Positions 25,283-37,472 of a stretch of DNA of 64,000 bases are shown one piece after another. A program made the position numbers and the translations under genes. The notes below the pieces were generated by a model. It was not told where the DNA came from. It made no database searches and saw only the letters and a program-made list of their open reading frames with translations. The stretch lies in the NCBI RefSeq assembly GCF_003590645.1, contig NZ_CP031834.1:1674501-1738500 (forward strand), read 5' to 3'. Numbering within the stretch: the first letter of the stretch is position 1; every line of letters begins with the position of its first letter. Source of the stretch: Mesorhizobium sp. DCY119 (GTDB lineage: Bacteria > Pseudomonadota > Alphaproteobacteria > Rhizobiales > Rhizobiaceae).

Positions 25283-26075
25283 AGGGCTGCACCAGAAGAA
25301 GTTCGATGAGGAGCATGATCGCGACGAAAGTCAGCGTGTAGGCAAGGATCGCGGCGACGTCGAAAAGCTGGAAGTAGAGATAGATCTGGAAGCCGACGCC
25401 GTTGGAGCGGCCGAGCAGTTCGACCACCAGCACGATCTTCCAGATCAGCGCGATACCGGATCTGGACCCTGCGGCGAAATAGGGCTGAAGCTGCGGCAGG
25501 AGAATGTGGCGGACACGGTCGAGCGCGCTGAAGCGATAGACCTGTGCCATCTCGCGATAGCGCGGATCAAGCGCACGGGCGCCTTCGCGCATGGTGACGA
25601 TGACATTCGGTATCTTGTTGATCGCAACGGCGCCGATGGCCGCGACTTCGTTGAGGCCAAACCAGATATAGGCAAGCACGATGATGACCAGCGCCGGCAC
25701 ATTCAGGAACAGGATGACCCAGGCGTTGAAGAACTGGTCGGCGCGCCGATAGGTGCCGAGGGCGATGCCGATGACAGAGCCGATCGTCATCGCCAGCACG
25801 AACGAGGCGGCGACGCGGGCGAGCGTCATGCCGAGATGGTATGGTAACTCGCCACTTACGGTGTCCTTGACCAGAACCTGCCAGACCTGACCGGGGTGCG
25901 GAAAGGCCCTGCTCGGCCACATCGTTGCGGCGAGGCTCCACAGCAGGAAGAGGCCGACCAGCGAGATCAGGACCGTCAGTGCGGGCGTCAGCGCTTGTCC
26001 GAGGGCGCTTGAATTACTGGATGACCTGCCCGGCTGGCTCTGCTGGTCCTCGGAATTCGCTTCGCGCAGTGTCAT
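25242..26075 (-). CDS. ABC importer permease, SsuC/TauC-like
   Basis: 277 residues with about six membrane segments, starting LTVLISLVGLFLLWSLAATMWP. The inner coupling region ALDPRYREMAQVYRFSALDRVRHILLPQLQPYF is the EAA loop of this permease class. The start at 26075 overlaps the binding-protein stop by four bases; the open frame further upstream is antisense-type coding inside that gene and is ignored. Confidence 0.92.
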   Translation of the reverse strand: MTLREANSEDQQSQPGRSSSNSSALGQALTPALTVLISLVGLFLLWSLAATMWPSRAFPHPGQVWQVLVKDTVSGELPYHLGMTLARVAASFVLAMTIGSVIGIALGTYRRADQFFNAWVILFLNVPALVIIVLAYIWFGLNEVAAIGAVAINKIPNVIVTMREGARALDPRYREMAQVYRFSALDRVRHILLPQLQPYFAAGSRSGIALIWKIVLVVELLGRSNGVGFQIYLYFQLFDVAAILAYTLTFVAIMLLIELLLVQPFERHATRWRRRPA

Positions 26076-27064
26076 CTGGTCAATCCCGACCAGAACGTGC
26101 CCGGTGCCATTTCGCGCGCTTCTCCAACGAGCTTCTCGCCACCGACCGCGGCCAGGACGGCATACAATTTTGCGGCGTCGGCTTCTTCTTCGGCTATCGG
26201 CCGTGTCGGGATGCCTTCGCGGTAGCGGTCGCGAAGTTTTTCGAGTTCCTTGCCTTCCGCGCGCATCAGCGGTGCGAGGCGAAGCCATTCCCCGTCCGAT
26301 TGCGCCAGCAGTTGCTTGGCAGCGGCGGAAGCCTTGACGAAACCGATGGCGGCGGCCTGGTTTTCTTGCGCCCATTTCTCGTGGAAAATGTAGCCCAGGG
26401 CTGACACCGCGCCTGTCGCACCCAGTGCCTTTGCTGCTTCATTCGCGCCGACCAGCCGGCGAAAGCCGTTGGCTTCGAGACGCGCGCAGAAATGCCAGAA
26501 GTTCAGTACCGCATCGAGTTCGCCATCCATCGCCTTTTCGGCAAGCAGCGGCGGTGCGCCGTAGACGATGTCGTTCTCAGTCGGCAGGTCGAGTTCGAAG
26601 TCGCGCTTGGCCATGGCCTGGATGAGAAGCCAGCTCTTGTCGATCGGCCCGCCGGCGACGCCGATCTTCTTTTCCTTGAGGTCAGAGACGGTTTTGACCG
26701 GCGAATCCTGCTTGACCATGATTGCGCCGACCGCGGTCGAATAGGGCACCAGCGTCAGATCTTCGCCGGACGAGCGCTGGCGCGACACCCACAGCCAGTC
26801 CGAAACGATCATGTCGACCTCACCTGCGAGCAAAGCGACGTTGGTGGCGTCCTCACCGGCGAAATTGACGACGTCCAGCTCGATGCCGTTGGCGGTGTCG
26901 AGCTGGTGCTGTTTTATCGTGTCCAGCTCCCAGCTGACCGTGCCGAATTTCAACACGCCGATGCGAACCTTGCCGGCGGCATAGCCGGAGCCGCAGCGCG
27001 ACGCAAAGACGCCGGTCAGCCCGAGAGCTGCCAGTCGTAGGATGTTGCGTCGTGAAATCAGCAA
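26072..27064 (-). CDS. Tat-exported ABC solute-binding protein (NMT1/SsuA-like)
   Basis: 330 residues. The N-terminus SRRNILRLAALGLTGVF is a twin-arginine signal. The mature part is a type II periplasmic binding fold of the NMT1/TauA class (VRIGVLKFGTVSWELDTIK, GEVDMIVSDWLWVSRQR, KIGVAGGPIDKSWLLIQ). The start is a TTG at 27064, chosen because GGGAGGA lies 7 bases upstream; a TTG at 27079 would overlap that ribosome site. First gene of an operon with permease, ATPase, SoxH-like and SoxYZ-like genes. The ligand is unknown; the family includes sulfonate, nitrate and pyrimidine binders. Confidence 0.88.
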   Translation of the reverse strand: MLISRRNILRLAALGLTGVFASRCGSGYAAGKVRIGVLKFGTVSWELDTIKQHQLDTANGIELDVVNFAGEDATNVALLAGEVDMIVSDWLWVSRQRSSGEDLTLVPYSTAVGAIMVKQDSPVKTVSDLKEKKIGVAGGPIDKSWLLIQAMAKRDFELDLPTENDIVYGAPPLLAEKAMDGELDAVLNFWHFCARLEANGFRRLVGANEAAKALGATGAVSALGYIFHEKWAQENQAAAIGFVKASAAAKQLLAQSDGEWLRLAPLMRAEGKELEKLRDRYREGIPTRPIAEEEADAAKLYAVLAAVGGEKLVGEAREMAPGTFWSGLTR

Positions 27065-27108
27065 ATCGTCTCCTCCCAAAGACAGGCCGATGGATCAGGT
27101 ATCCGCAG

Positions 27109-27318
27109 TCAGATCGCGCGCCCCTTGTCGGGGAATGCGCATTTCCAGCGAACGATCTTGAACGTTGGGTGCTCGCTCGACCATTTTGCCAATTCGGCCG
27201 GAGCCAGGATCATGCATTGCATGAGAGAGCCATGGCTCTCGAAATAGAGATGTTCGTCGCGGCAATTGCCGGGGTTTGCGGTCAGGCAAACCGTCAGGAC
27301 GAGATCGACCATATCCAT
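27109..27318 (-). CDS. Small four-cysteine protein, unknown function
   Basis: 69 residues with cysteines at 11, 19, 35 and 60 (VCLTANPGNC, SLMQCMIL, RWKCAFPD). It has a short hydrophobic N-terminus but no clear cleavage site. AAAGG lies 7 bases before the ATG at 27318. The pattern, with a late WxxxxP and RWxC, is one I have seen in unnamed small Rhizobiales proteins. It lies 44 bases before the ABC binding-protein start and could be the first gene of that operon. Confidence 0.65.
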   Translation of the reverse strand: MDMVDLVLTVCLTANPGNCRDEHLYFESHGSLMQCMILAPAELAKWSSEHPTFKIVRWKCAFPDKGRAI

Positions 27319-27695
27319 TTCAGCACCTTTCGCCATTGTTGGCGCTCGCCCATGATCGGCCCGGCGGATGTCACATCCGGTTCCGATCGCCCGTTGCCCG
27401 CGTTTCCCCAAGGTGCCATTGGGAAACCTTGGGAAAGGCTACGCGTTCACCCTTATTGCGTCAATAACGATGGCCGAAGGGAACTTGTTTCACTTGGCGC
27501 AAATGCGCAGGGCAGCACCTTGGTATGATTGACTTCCGGCATTCACCGACTAGCTTCCCTTGTCGCGAGTGCCGCAATTCCAACAAGGGATGGCTGGATA
27601 CTCCGCATACCCGCATCAAAAGGGCGAGCCGGCGGGAGGAAAAGAGCGGCATCGCCCGTCGTTCAGGGCACCCTGACGATCAATGGGGAAATACC
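27319..27695. other. Divergent promoter region, no gene seen
   Basis: 377 bases between the small four-cysteine gene (minus) and the cytochrome c gene (plus). Contains an imperfect stem around 27403-27436 built on CCCAAGG / CCTTGGG, and an 8-bp stem TCCCTTGT / ACAAGGGA (27556-27563 with 27583-27590) in what would be the cytochrome leader. The cytochrome frame is open upstream into this region without a ribosome site or signal peptide, so I treat it as non-coding. Confidence 0.45.
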
Positions 27696-28076
27696 ATGCG
27701 CTCAATTGTACTTTTCGCAGCCCTATCCACCGCCAGCATGCTGGTCAGCCACGCCCAAGCGCAGGACGCAGCCGCCGGTGAGAAGGTCTTTGCCAAATGC
27801 AAAGCCTGCCATGTCGCCGATGAAGACAAGAACAAGATCGGGCCTTCGCTGCACGGCCTGATCGGCCGGACGGCGGGAACCCATGAGGGGTTCAAATATT
27901 CGCCGGCCATGGTCGCTGCGGGTGCGGGTGGGCTCGTCTGGGACGAGGCCCATCTTAAGGACTATCTGCATGATCCGAAGGCGAAAGTTCCAGGCACGAA
28001 GATGGCGTTCCCCGGCTTGAAGTCGGATGACGATATCGCCAATGTCGTCGCATATCTGAAGCAATTCACGCCGTAA
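27696..28076 (+). CDS. Soluble class I cytochrome c (c2/c550 type)
   Basis: 126 residues. A signal peptide (LFAALSTASMLVSHAQAQ) is followed by a haem c site C35-x2-C38-H39 (CKACH) and probable axial Met M103 in PGTKMAFPGL. Fold and length match mitochondrial-type cytochrome c2. In methylotrophs such a protein (cytochrome cH) accepts electrons from the larger methanol-linked cytochrome and delivers them to oxidase; here the donor would be XoxG, inferred from position. A strong hairpin terminator follows. Confidence 0.93.
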   Translation: MRSIVLFAALSTASMLVSHAQAQDAAAGEKVFAKCKACHVADEDKNKIGPSLHGLIGRTAGTHEGFKYSPAMVAAGAGGLVWDEAHLKDYLHDPKAKVPGTKMAFPGLKSDDDIANVVAYLKQFTP

Positions 28077-28093
28077 CCACAAGGTTGACGAGC

Positions 28094-28123
28094 GCCGCCC
28101 CCGAGGCATCCCTCGGGGGCGGC
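28094..28123. terminator. Terminator between cytochrome c and cbbZ
   Basis: GCCGCCCCCGAG / CTCGGGGGCGGC, a perfect 12-bp stem with a 6-base loop, between the convergent cytochrome c and phosphoglycolate phosphatase genes. The T-run is short, so it probably serves both directions. Confidence 0.7.
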
Positions 28124-28147
28124 AGTTCTCGTATGTGGCGGCGGGGG

Positions 28148-28849
28148 TCAGGCGGCGCTTCGAAGCCCTTGCAGGGCGGTCGGCAAGTCTAGCAGGCTGT
28201 CACAGACCATATCGGCGCCAAGTTCTTCCACCGGAACCTGCGTATAGCCGCCACGTACCAGAACGACCGCCATGCCGGCGGCGCGTGCTGCCCCGACATC
28301 TGCCGAACTGTCGCCGACCATCAGTGCGTCGGCCGGCTCGACGCGAAGCCGCTCCAGGGCCAGGAACAGCGAGTCGGGCGCAGGCTTCTGGTGGCTGACG
28401 GCATCGCCGCCGACGATCGCGCCAAGCTGGTCGGTAAACCCGAAATGCAACAGGACCTCACGGGTCGCCAGTTGCGGCTTGTTGGTGGCAACGCCAAGGG
28501 CTACGCCGGCAACGTGGAAATGCGCGACCGTCTCCTTCGCGCCCGGCATGAGGGTGGTTAGCTTGGTCAGATGCCGCCGATAGATCGGCGCCATGTCGCG
28601 GTTAGCCTGCTCGAGGGCTGCGCCGTAGAGCGGCATTCCCGATGCCGTAAAGGCGCGCTCGACAAGCTTTTTGACGCCATGTCCTATCATCGATTTGGCT
28701 TGTGCCAGCGAAAGCGGCAGCAGGTGGCGTGTCGCCAGAAGCTCGTTGACGGCAGCACCTATGTCGGGCGCTGAATCGACCAGCGTCCCATCGAGATCGA
28801 AGATGATGGCCTTCGGAAAGGCCAGGGAAGTTCCCGTCTCGCCGCTCAT
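28148..28849 (-). CDS. cbbZ: Phosphoglycolate phosphatase (CbbZ)
   Basis: 233 residues, HAD superfamily. The catalytic DxD motif is in FDLDGTLVDSAPD; later motifs are ATNKPQ, the KPAPDSL lysine and MVGDSSADVGAARAAG. It removes 2-phosphoglycolate formed by RuBisCO oxygenation. Last gene of the cbb operon, overlapping the thioredoxin-like gene by four bases. The start at 28849 has GGAGA upstream. The name gph would also fit; cbb context favours cbbZ. Confidence 0.92.
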   Translation of the reverse strand: MSGETGTSLAFPKAIIFDLDGTLVDSAPDIGAAVNELLATRHLLPLSLAQAKSMIGHGVKKLVERAFTASGMPLYGAALEQANRDMAPIYRRHLTKLTTLMPGAKETVAHFHVAGVALGVATNKPQLATREVLLHFGFTDQLGAIVGGDAVSHQKPAPDSLFLALERLRVEPADALMVGDSSADVGAARAAGMAVVLVRGGYTQVPVEELGADMVCDSLLDLPTALQGLRSAA

Positions 28850-29403
28850 GCGGTCTCCTTCCATTTTATGGAGCAACCTATCGAGGTGATCTGTTCAACC
28901 GGGCCATCGCCCGTGCGGGCGACCTGCTTCATCGCCTCATAGAGATCGCGCCTGAGGCCTGGCGGTCCGGCTTCCTTGCGCGAGGCGTCAAGACGGCCGC
29001 GATATTGCAGCGTCAGATCGTTGTTGAAGCCGAAGAAGTCCGGCGTGCAGGCAGCGCCATAGGCGCGGGCGACGCTCTGATCTTCGTCATAGAGATAAGG
29101 AAAGGTGAAGTGGTGCTCGGCGGCGAAGAGCTTCATCTTGTCGAAGGAATCGTCCGGATAGGCATCCGCGTCGTTGGAATTGACGGTAACGAAGCCGATG
29201 CCTTCCTTTTTCAGGTCGGCGGCATCGCGCACGATGCGCTGGATGACGGCCTTCACATAGGGGCAATGGTTGCAGATGAAGGCGATGACCAGCCCGTTCG
29301 GGCCGGCCTGATCGAACAGCGAATGGGATTTGCCGTCGGTGCCGCGAAGCGTGGCATCGACAGCCGGCCATCCGAAATCGCAAACGGGCGGCGTTGATGC
29401 CAT
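28846..29403 (-). CDS. Thioredoxin-like/AhpC-TSA family protein in the cbb operon
   Basis: 185 residues of the thioredoxin-fold family with a CNHC active motif at 44-47 (FICNHCPYVKAV) and YLYDEDQSVARAYGAACTPDFF. Such proteins are annotated as peroxiredoxin-like or thioredoxin family; reductase or peroxidase activity is not proven. It sits between cbbE (20 bases) and cbbZ (4-base overlap), so it is co-expressed with carbon fixation enzymes. This suggests redox control or protection of cycle enzymes, an inference from position. Confidence 0.85.
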   Translation of the reverse strand: MASTPPVCDFGWPAVDATLRGTDGKSHSLFDQAGPNGLVIAFICNHCPYVKAVIQRIVRDAADLKKEGIGFVTVNSNDADAYPDDSFDKMKLFAAEHHFTFPYLYDEDQSVARAYGAACTPDFFGFNNDLTLQYRGRLDASRKEAGPPGLRRDLYEAMKQVARTGDGPVEQITSIGCSIKWKETA

Positions 29404-29422
29404 GGTGCCCTCCTGATCAATC

Positions 29423-30109
29423 TTACGCCGCTTTGCGCACGGCGCCATCCGCCGCCTCGCGAATGGCAGCGATGTTGGCGCGGTAGGCGGCTTCGGTGCC
29501 GCCCTTGAAGACAGCCGAGCCGGCGACGAGGACGTTCGCGCCCGCGGCAGTGACCAACGGCGCGGTTTCCGGCGTCACGCCGCCGTCGATTTCGATGTCG
29601 ATCGGGCGGTTGCCGATCAGCGCCTTGACGCGCTTGACCTTCTCCACCACGGCTGGAATGAAGGCTTGGCCGCCGAAGCCGGGGTTTACGGTCATCAGAA
29701 GCACCAGATCGAGCCGGTCGAGCACATATTCGATAACGCTTTCAGGCGTCGACGGGTTGAGCGAAACGCCGGCCTTCTTGCCGAGATTTCGGATCGCCTG
29801 CAGCGAACGGTCGAGATGCAGGCCCGCCTCTGCATGAACCGTAATGATATCGCAGCCGGCATCGGCGAATGCCGCAAAGTAAGCGTCGGCGGGCGCGATC
29901 ATCAGATGGCAGTCGAAGACCTTGTCGGTGCGATCACGAATTGCCTTGATGATTGGCGGGCCGAAGGTGATGTTGGGCACGAAATGGCCGTCCATGACGT
30001 CGAGATGAATCCAGTCGGCGCCGGCGCGGACCACCGCCTCGACCTCGTCGCCGAGGCGCGAAAAGTCGGAGGACAGGACTGAGGGGGCGATGATTGTGTT
30101 GGCGGTCAT
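29423..30109 (-). CDS. cbbE: Ribulose-phosphate 3-epimerase
   Basis: 228 residues, TIM barrel. Hallmarks are [17 protein letters not shown], the metal-binding [28 protein letters not shown] and [10 protein letters not shown]. It interconverts ribulose 5-phosphate and xylulose 5-phosphate in the Calvin cycle and pentose phosphate pathway. Next to cbbX in the operon; likely also the cell's Rpe unless a second copy exists elsewhere. Confidence 0.96.
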   Translation of the reverse strand: MTANTIIAPSVLSSDFSRLGDEVEAVVRAGADWIHLDVMDGHFVPNITFGPPIIKAIRDRTDKVFDCHLMIAPADAYFAAFADAGCDIITVHAEAGLHLDRSLQAIRNLGKKAGVSLNPSTPESVIEYVLDRLDLVLLMTVNPGFGGQAFIPAVVEKVKRVKALIGNRPIDIEIDGGVTPETAPLVTAAGANVLVAGSAVFKGGTEAAYRANIAAIREAADGAVRKAA

Positions 30110-30172
30110 GTCTCGTTCTCACCTTATTTGCACGGCGTTTGCCAGTCACATTGCCTTACTGATTGCGACGCC

Positions 30173-31114
30173 TCAAGGAACCGCGCCGTCAACCGGATCG
30201 CCGTCGAGCTTCCCTTCCACGAAAACCCGGCTGCCGCGGATATCCGGCTCTTCTATTGTGATCAGATCGAGCCTGGTCAATTTTTCGCTCCGCCCGGCGA
30301 ACAGGCGGTTGGCCTGCCGGAGGCGTGCCCGGTCGAGCGCGTTGCGGATCGACCTGGCGTTGGAAAAGTGGGGCAGCTTCATCCTGAGAGGGATGTATTC
30401 CTCCAGCGCTGCCGCCGCACCTTCGCTCAACCGGTAATTCTGGCCAGCCAGCATGATCTCGGCAATCGATTTGAGTTCGACGGGACTATAGTCGGGGAAA
30501 TCAAGATGATGGGCAATGCGCGAGCGCATGCCCGGATTGCTGTTGAAGAAGCGGTCCATCTTGTCCTTGTAGCCGGCGAGGATGACGACGAGATCGTCGC
30601 GGTTGTTTTCCATGCACTGCAACAGGATTTCGATGGACTCCTGACCGTAGTCCCGCTCGTTTTCGGGCTTGTAGAGATAGTAGGCCTCGTCGATGAACAG
30701 CACGCCGCCCATGGCGCGCTTGATCACTTCACGCGTCTTGGGCGCGGTGTGGCCGACATATTGCCCGACAAGATCGTCGCGGGTGACCGAAACCAGATGT
30801 CCTTCGCGCACATAGCCCAGCCGGTGCAGGATCTCCGCCATACGCAGCGCCACCGTGGTCTTGCCGGTGCCGGGATTGCCGGTGAAGTTCATATGCAAGG
30901 TCGGCGTTTCGGCGGAAATGCCGAATTTGCGGCGCAAGCGGTCGACGAGCAGGAGGGCAGCGATTTCGCGGATGCGTGTCTTGACGGGTACCAGCCCGAC
31001 AAGGTCACGATCGAGCTTGTCGAACACGTCATCGATGCTCGATGCCTCGAACTCTTCCTGCAGATTGACCGTTTCATCGTCGCCGACGGCCGCCTGATCC
31101 AAGCTGCTCAACAT
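30173..31114 (-). CDS. cbbX: CbbX, red-type RuBisCO activase
   Basis: 313 residues, AAA+ ATPase. Walker A is GNPGTGKTT, Walker [13 protein letters not shown], and the pore-loop region contains [15 protein letters not shown]. CbbX is allosterically activated by RuBP and pulls on the extended C-terminus of the red-type large subunit to release inhibitory sugar phosphates. Directly downstream of cbbLS. The ATG at 31114 has AGGAG upstream. Confidence 0.97.
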   Translation of the reverse strand: MLSSLDQAAVGDDETVNLQEEFEASSIDDVFDKLDRDLVGLVPVKTRIREIAALLLVDRLRRKFGISAETPTLHMNFTGNPGTGKTTVALRMAEILHRLGYVREGHLVSVTRDDLVGQYVGHTAPKTREVIKRAMGGVLFIDEAYYLYKPENERDYGQESIEILLQCMENNRDDLVVILAGYKDKMDRFFNSNPGMRSRIAHHLDFPDYSPVELKSIAEIMLAGQNYRLSEGAAAALEEYIPLRMKLPHFSNARSIRNALDRARLRQANRLFAGRSEKLTRLDLITIEEPDIRGSRVFVEGKLDGDPVDGAVP

Positions 31115-31189
31115 GGCGCACTCCTGTTTGTGCCGGGAAACCGCCTGGCAACGCTGCTCCAATCGCCGGAGCAGCGTTGCAAACGGCTG

Positions 31190-31624
31190 CTACGATCGCT
31201 CGCCTTCGGGCCGATCGGTCGCGTAGGGAACGATGGAGTAGCCCTGGCTGCGGCCGTCGCGCTCCTGGCGCAGCAGGCGGAAGCCCGGTTCGTTCGGCGG
31301 CCGGTTGACGATGAACGACATGCGCGGCGCTTCCCAGCCCTTGCTCGAGTCGAATGCGGTGACGCGGATGTACATATTGGGCAGCGCTTTGCGGCAATTG
31401 TTGATTTCCATCAGGATGCCGGCGGGATCCTTCAGGTCGAACATCGGATTGCCGTACATCTCCCAATAGGTATTGCGGGGATGCGGATCGTCGGAATATT
31501 CGACGCTCACGGCCCAGTGGTTCTTCAGTGCGTATTTGATCTGCGCCGAGATTTGCGCGTCGGTCAGGTCGGGCAGGAACGAGAACTGTCCCTGCGTGAC
31601 CTTGTTTCCGGGATTGGTCATCAT
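31190..31624 (-). CDS. cbbS: RuBisCO small subunit, red-type form I
   Basis: 144 residues. Begins with the red-type block [22 protein letters not shown] and has the long C-terminal extension (about 30 residues beyond green-type) typical of form IC, with ECGRC absent. [23 protein letters not shown] is the conserved core. 15 bases after cbbL. Either of two adjacent ATGs (31624, 31621) could start. Confidence 0.96.
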   Translation of the reverse strand: MMTNPGNKVTQGQFSFLPDLTDAQISAQIKYALKNHWAVSVEYSDDPHPRNTYWEMYGNPMFDLKDPAGILMEINNCRKALPNMYIRVTAFDSSKGWEAPRMSFIVNRPPNEPGFRLLRQERDGRSQGYSIVPYATDRPEGERS

Positions 31625-31639
31625 GGCTATGGTCCTTCC

Positions 31640-34235
<2,596 letters not shown>

Positions 34236-34238
34236 GGA

Positions 34239-35288
34239 TCAGGCCTCCTCTTTCGTTCTGATGTCTTGCTTGATGGGTTCGAGCGTGCGGCCGATGGCGA
34301 CGGCCGTGTCGGCCATGCGGTTCGAGAAGCCCCATTCGTTGTCGTACCAGGACATGACCCGGACCAGCGTGCCCTCGATGACCTTGGTCTGGTCGAGCGC
34401 GAAGGACGACGAGGCTGGATTGTGGTTGAAGTCGATGGAGACCAGCGGTTCCTCGACGACCGAGAGAATGTGCTTCAGCCGGCCCTTGGTCGCTGCGATC
34501 ATCGCCGCGTTGACTTCCTCGACGGTGGTCGGGCGCTTCGGGACGAATTTGAAATCGATGACCGAGACGTTCGGGGTCGGCACTCGGATCGAGACGCCGT
34601 CGAGCTTGCCGTTGAGTTCCGGCAGGACCAGGCCGACAGCCTTGGCCACACCCGTCGAGGTCGGGATCTGGGAGAGGGCGGCGGCGCGGCCGCGGTAGAG
34701 ATCCTTGTGCATGGTGTCCAGCGTCGGCTGGTCGCCGGTGTAGGAGTGGATCGTCGTCATGAAGCCGCGTTCGATGCCGATGGCGTCGTTCAGCACCTTG
34801 GCGACCGGCCCGAGGCAATTGGTGGTGCAGGAGGCGTTGGAGATGACGATGTGATCCTTGGTGATCTTGTCGTCATTGACGCCGTAGACAACCGTGAGAT
34901 CGGCGCCGTCGGCGGGTGCGGAAACCAGCACGCGCTTGGCGCCGGCGGTGAGATGCGCTGAAGCCTTCTCCTTGGAAGTGAAGATGCCGGTGCATTCCAA
35001 CGCGATGTCGACGCCGAGTTCGGCATGCGGCAGTTCGGCCGGGTTGCGGATGGCCGTGACCTTGATCGGTGGCAGGTCATCGACCTCGATCGTGTCGCCC
35101 TTGACCGTGACGGTGCCGGGGAAGCGGCCATGCACGGAGTCGTAGCGCAGCAGATGGGCGTTGGTCTCGACCGGGCCGAGATCGTTCACTGCGACCACCA
35201 CGATATCGGTCCGTCCGGACTCGATGATGGCGCGCAGGATGTTGCGGCCGATCCGGCCAAATCCGTTGATTGCGACGCGAACTGCCAA
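34239..35288 (-). CDS. gap: Glyceraldehyde-3-phosphate dehydrogenase
   Basis: 349 residues. NAD-binding [10 protein letters not shown] at the N-terminus and catalytic [12 protein letters not shown] in the middle; [12 protein letters not shown] near the C-terminus. The start is a TTG at 35288 preceded by GGGAGGGG, so translation begins at LAVRVAING; upstream in-frame ATGs lack a ribosome site and family similarity. The gene is inserted between cbbT and cbbA, an addition to the minimal cbbFPTALSX order, and could be called cbbG. Cofactor specificity is not decided here. Confidence 0.95.
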   Translation of the reverse strand: MAVRVAINGFGRIGRNILRAIIESGRTDIVVVAVNDLGPVETNAHLLRYDSVHGRFPGTVTVKGDTIEVDDLPPIKVTAIRNPAELPHAELGVDIALECTGIFTSKEKASAHLTAGAKRVLVSAPADGADLTVVYGVNDDKITKDHIVISNASCTTNCLGPVAKVLNDAIGIERGFMTTIHSYTGDQPTLDTMHKDLYRGRAAALSQIPTSTGVAKAVGLVLPELNGKLDGVSIRVPTPNVSVIDFKFVPKRPTTVEEVNAAMIAATKGRLKHILSVVEEPLVSIDFNHNPASSSFALDQTKVIEGTLVRVMSWYDNEWGFSNRMADTAVAIGRTLEPIKQDIRTKEEA

Positions 35289-35301
35289 TTTCCCCTCCCG
35301 T

Positions 35302-37308
35302 TCAGATGATGAGCCGCCGGGCCGCGTCGGCGACCGCTTCAGGCGTGATGTTGAAATGCCGATAGAGATCGGGTGCCGGCGCACTTGCGCCGAAGCCGGT
35401 CATGCCGACGAAGGCTCCGTTGTCGCCGATCCAGCGGTCCCAGCCGAGGCGGGCTGCGGCTTCGACCGCGACGCGCGGGGCCGAGCCGAGAACCGACTTG
35501 CGGTAATCCGCATCCTGTTCCTCGAAGAGTTCCCAGCAGGGCATCGAAACGACGGCAGCAGCAAGTCCATGTTCGGCCTGCAGTTTTTCGGCGGCTGCAA
35601 CGGCTATCTCGACTTCCGAGCCGGTGGCTATTAGCGTGGCGGCGCGCAGGCCGTCCGTCTCGCGCAGAACATAGGCACCGCGCGCCGAGCGGTTTTCGTC
35701 GGTATGCGCCTGGCGCAGCATCGGCAGGTTCTGGCGCGACAGCACGAGAACGCTCGGCCGGTCCTTGGACTTCAATGCCAGTTCCCAGCACTCCGCCGTC
35801 TCGATGATATCGGCGGGGCGGAAGAGGTTCAGGTTCGGCGTCGCGCGCAGCATCGCCAGATGCTCGACGGGCTGATGGGTGGGGCCGTCTTCGCCGAGCC
35901 CGATGGAATCATGCGTCATGACATAGATGACGCGCTGCCCCATCAGCGCCGACAGCCGCATTGCGCCGCGCGCATAGTCGGCAAAGCAGAGGAACGTGCC
36001 GCCATAGGGCACGAAGCCGCCATGGAGCGCGATGCCGTTCATGGCTGCGGCCATGCCGTGTTCGCGGATGCCGTAATGGATATAGCTGCCGGCATAGTCG
36101 CTTGGCGCGACGCGGTTCATGCCCTTGGTGATGGTCAGGTTCGAGTGGGTCAGGTCGGCGGAGCCGCCGACGGTCAGGTCGGTTGCAGTGTTGATCGCAC
36201 CGAGTGCCATTTCGGAGGCCTTGCGGGTGGCGACCTTAGTCGCCTTCTCGAAATGCTCCTTGCGGAAGGCGTCGAGCGCTTCGAAAAAGGCGTCGGGTAG
36301 CTCGCCGGCGATGGCAGTCTCGAAGGCCTCGCGCTGTGGCGAGCCGTCGAGGCGCTGTTCCCAGATGCGGCGCTTCGCTTGCCCACGCGCGGCTATTCCA
36401 CGCCAGGCATCGAGGATGTCTGCCGGCACATCGAACGGGGCAGAGGACCAGCCGATATTTTCGCGCGTGGCGGCGATTTCGGCATCGCCTAGCGGCGCGC
36501 CATGGGTCTTTTCCGACCCCTGGAGATTGGGCGCACCCTTGCCGATCAAGGTCTTGCAGGCGATCAGGGACGGGCGGTCGGATTGACGGGCATTCTCGAT
36601 GGCCTCGGCAATCGCTTCGGCATCGTGGCCGTCGATCGACTGGACATGCCAGCCGGCTGCTTCGAACCGCGCGGGCTGGTTCATCGAGGTGGAAAGCGAG
36701 GTCGGCCCGTCGATCGAGATAGAGTTATCGTCCCAGAACACGATCAGGCGGTCGAGCTTCAGATGGCCGGCAAGGTCGATTGCCTCGTGGCTGATACCTT
36801 CCTGCAGGCAACCGTCGCCGGCAATGACATAGGTATGGTGGTCGACGAGATCGTCGCCGTGGCGGGCGGCGAGCATGCGTTCAGCTAGCGCCATGCCGAC
36901 GGCTGTGGAGATGCCCTGGCCGAGTGGGCCGGTGGTGGTCTCGATGCCGAGCGCGTGGCCATATTCCGGGTGGCCGGCAGTGCGGCTGCCCAGCTGGCGG
37001 AAGCTCTGCAGCTGCTCGATCGGCATGTCGTCGTAGCCGAGCAGGTAATGCAGTGCATATTGCAGCATCGAGCCATGTCCGGCCGACAGCACGAAACGGT
37101 CGCGGTCGGGCCAGCGGGGATTTGATGGATCGATGGCGATGAAGCGGTTGAAAAGCACTGTCGCGACATCGGCCATGCCCATCGGCATGCCGGGGTGGCC
37201 GGAATTGGCCTTCTGCACGGCGTCCATCGCCAGCGCGCGGATGGCATTGGCCATGTCGCGTTCGGAAACGGCAGTTTCGGGGGCGGTCCTGATGGCGGTC
37301 TGGCTCAT
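35302..37308 (-). CDS. cbbT: Transketolase
   Basis: 668 residues. Thiamine diphosphate-binding [20 protein letters not shown] and the transketolase motif [18 protein letters not shown] are clear. It transfers two-carbon units in the regenerative phase of the Calvin cycle. The start at 37308 ([11 protein letters not shown]) has GGAGA upstream; an open frame continues 56 codons upstream toward cbbP but is unlike the family. 164 bases separate it from cbbP, longer than other gaps in this operon. Confidence 0.96.
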   Translation of the reverse strand: MSQTAIRTAPETAVSERDMANAIRALAMDAVQKANSGHPGMPMGMADVATVLFNRFIAIDPSNPRWPDRDRFVLSAGHGSMLQYALHYLLGYDDMPIEQLQSFRQLGSRTAGHPEYGHALGIETTTGPLGQGISTAVGMALAERMLAARHGDDLVDHHTYVIAGDGCLQEGISHEAIDLAGHLKLDRLIVFWDDNSISIDGPTSLSTSMNQPARFEAAGWHVQSIDGHDAEAIAEAIENARQSDRPSLIACKTLIGKGAPNLQGSEKTHGAPLGDAEIAATRENIGWSSAPFDVPADILDAWRGIAARGQAKRRIWEQRLDGSPQREAFETAIAGELPDAFFEALDAFRKEHFEKATKVATRKASEMALGAINTATDLTVGGSADLTHSNLTITKGMNRVAPSDYAGSYIHYGIREHGMAAAMNGIALHGGFVPYGGTFLCFADYARGAMRLSALMGQRVIYVMTHDSIGLGEDGPTHQPVEHLAMLRATPNLNLFRPADIIETAECWELALKSKDRPSVLVLSRQNLPMLRQAHTDENRSARGAYVLRETDGLRAATLIATGSEVEIAVAAAEKLQAEHGLAAAVVSMPCWELFEEQDADYRKSVLGSAPRVAVEAAARLGWDRWIGDNGAFVGMTGFGASAPAPDLYRHFNITPEAVADAARRLII

Positions 37309-37472
37309 GACACGTTTCTCCGGTTCCGCGAGCGGATCCTCACCGGTATCGGTTTCTCGACCGCTGGGCAGAGAAGGTCGGTCAGCCCGCGTGCGAGGAT
37401 CTCGATCATGCGTTGAAGTCTCGATGAAATCGGGCGAGGGGGCGTTCTGCGGGTGCTCATCATCATCACTCC

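Noticed and set aside
27525-27695. In-frame N-terminal extension of the cytochrome c gene
   Set aside because: The ATG at 27696 has GGGGA upstream and begins a proper signal peptide; the extension would bury the signal.
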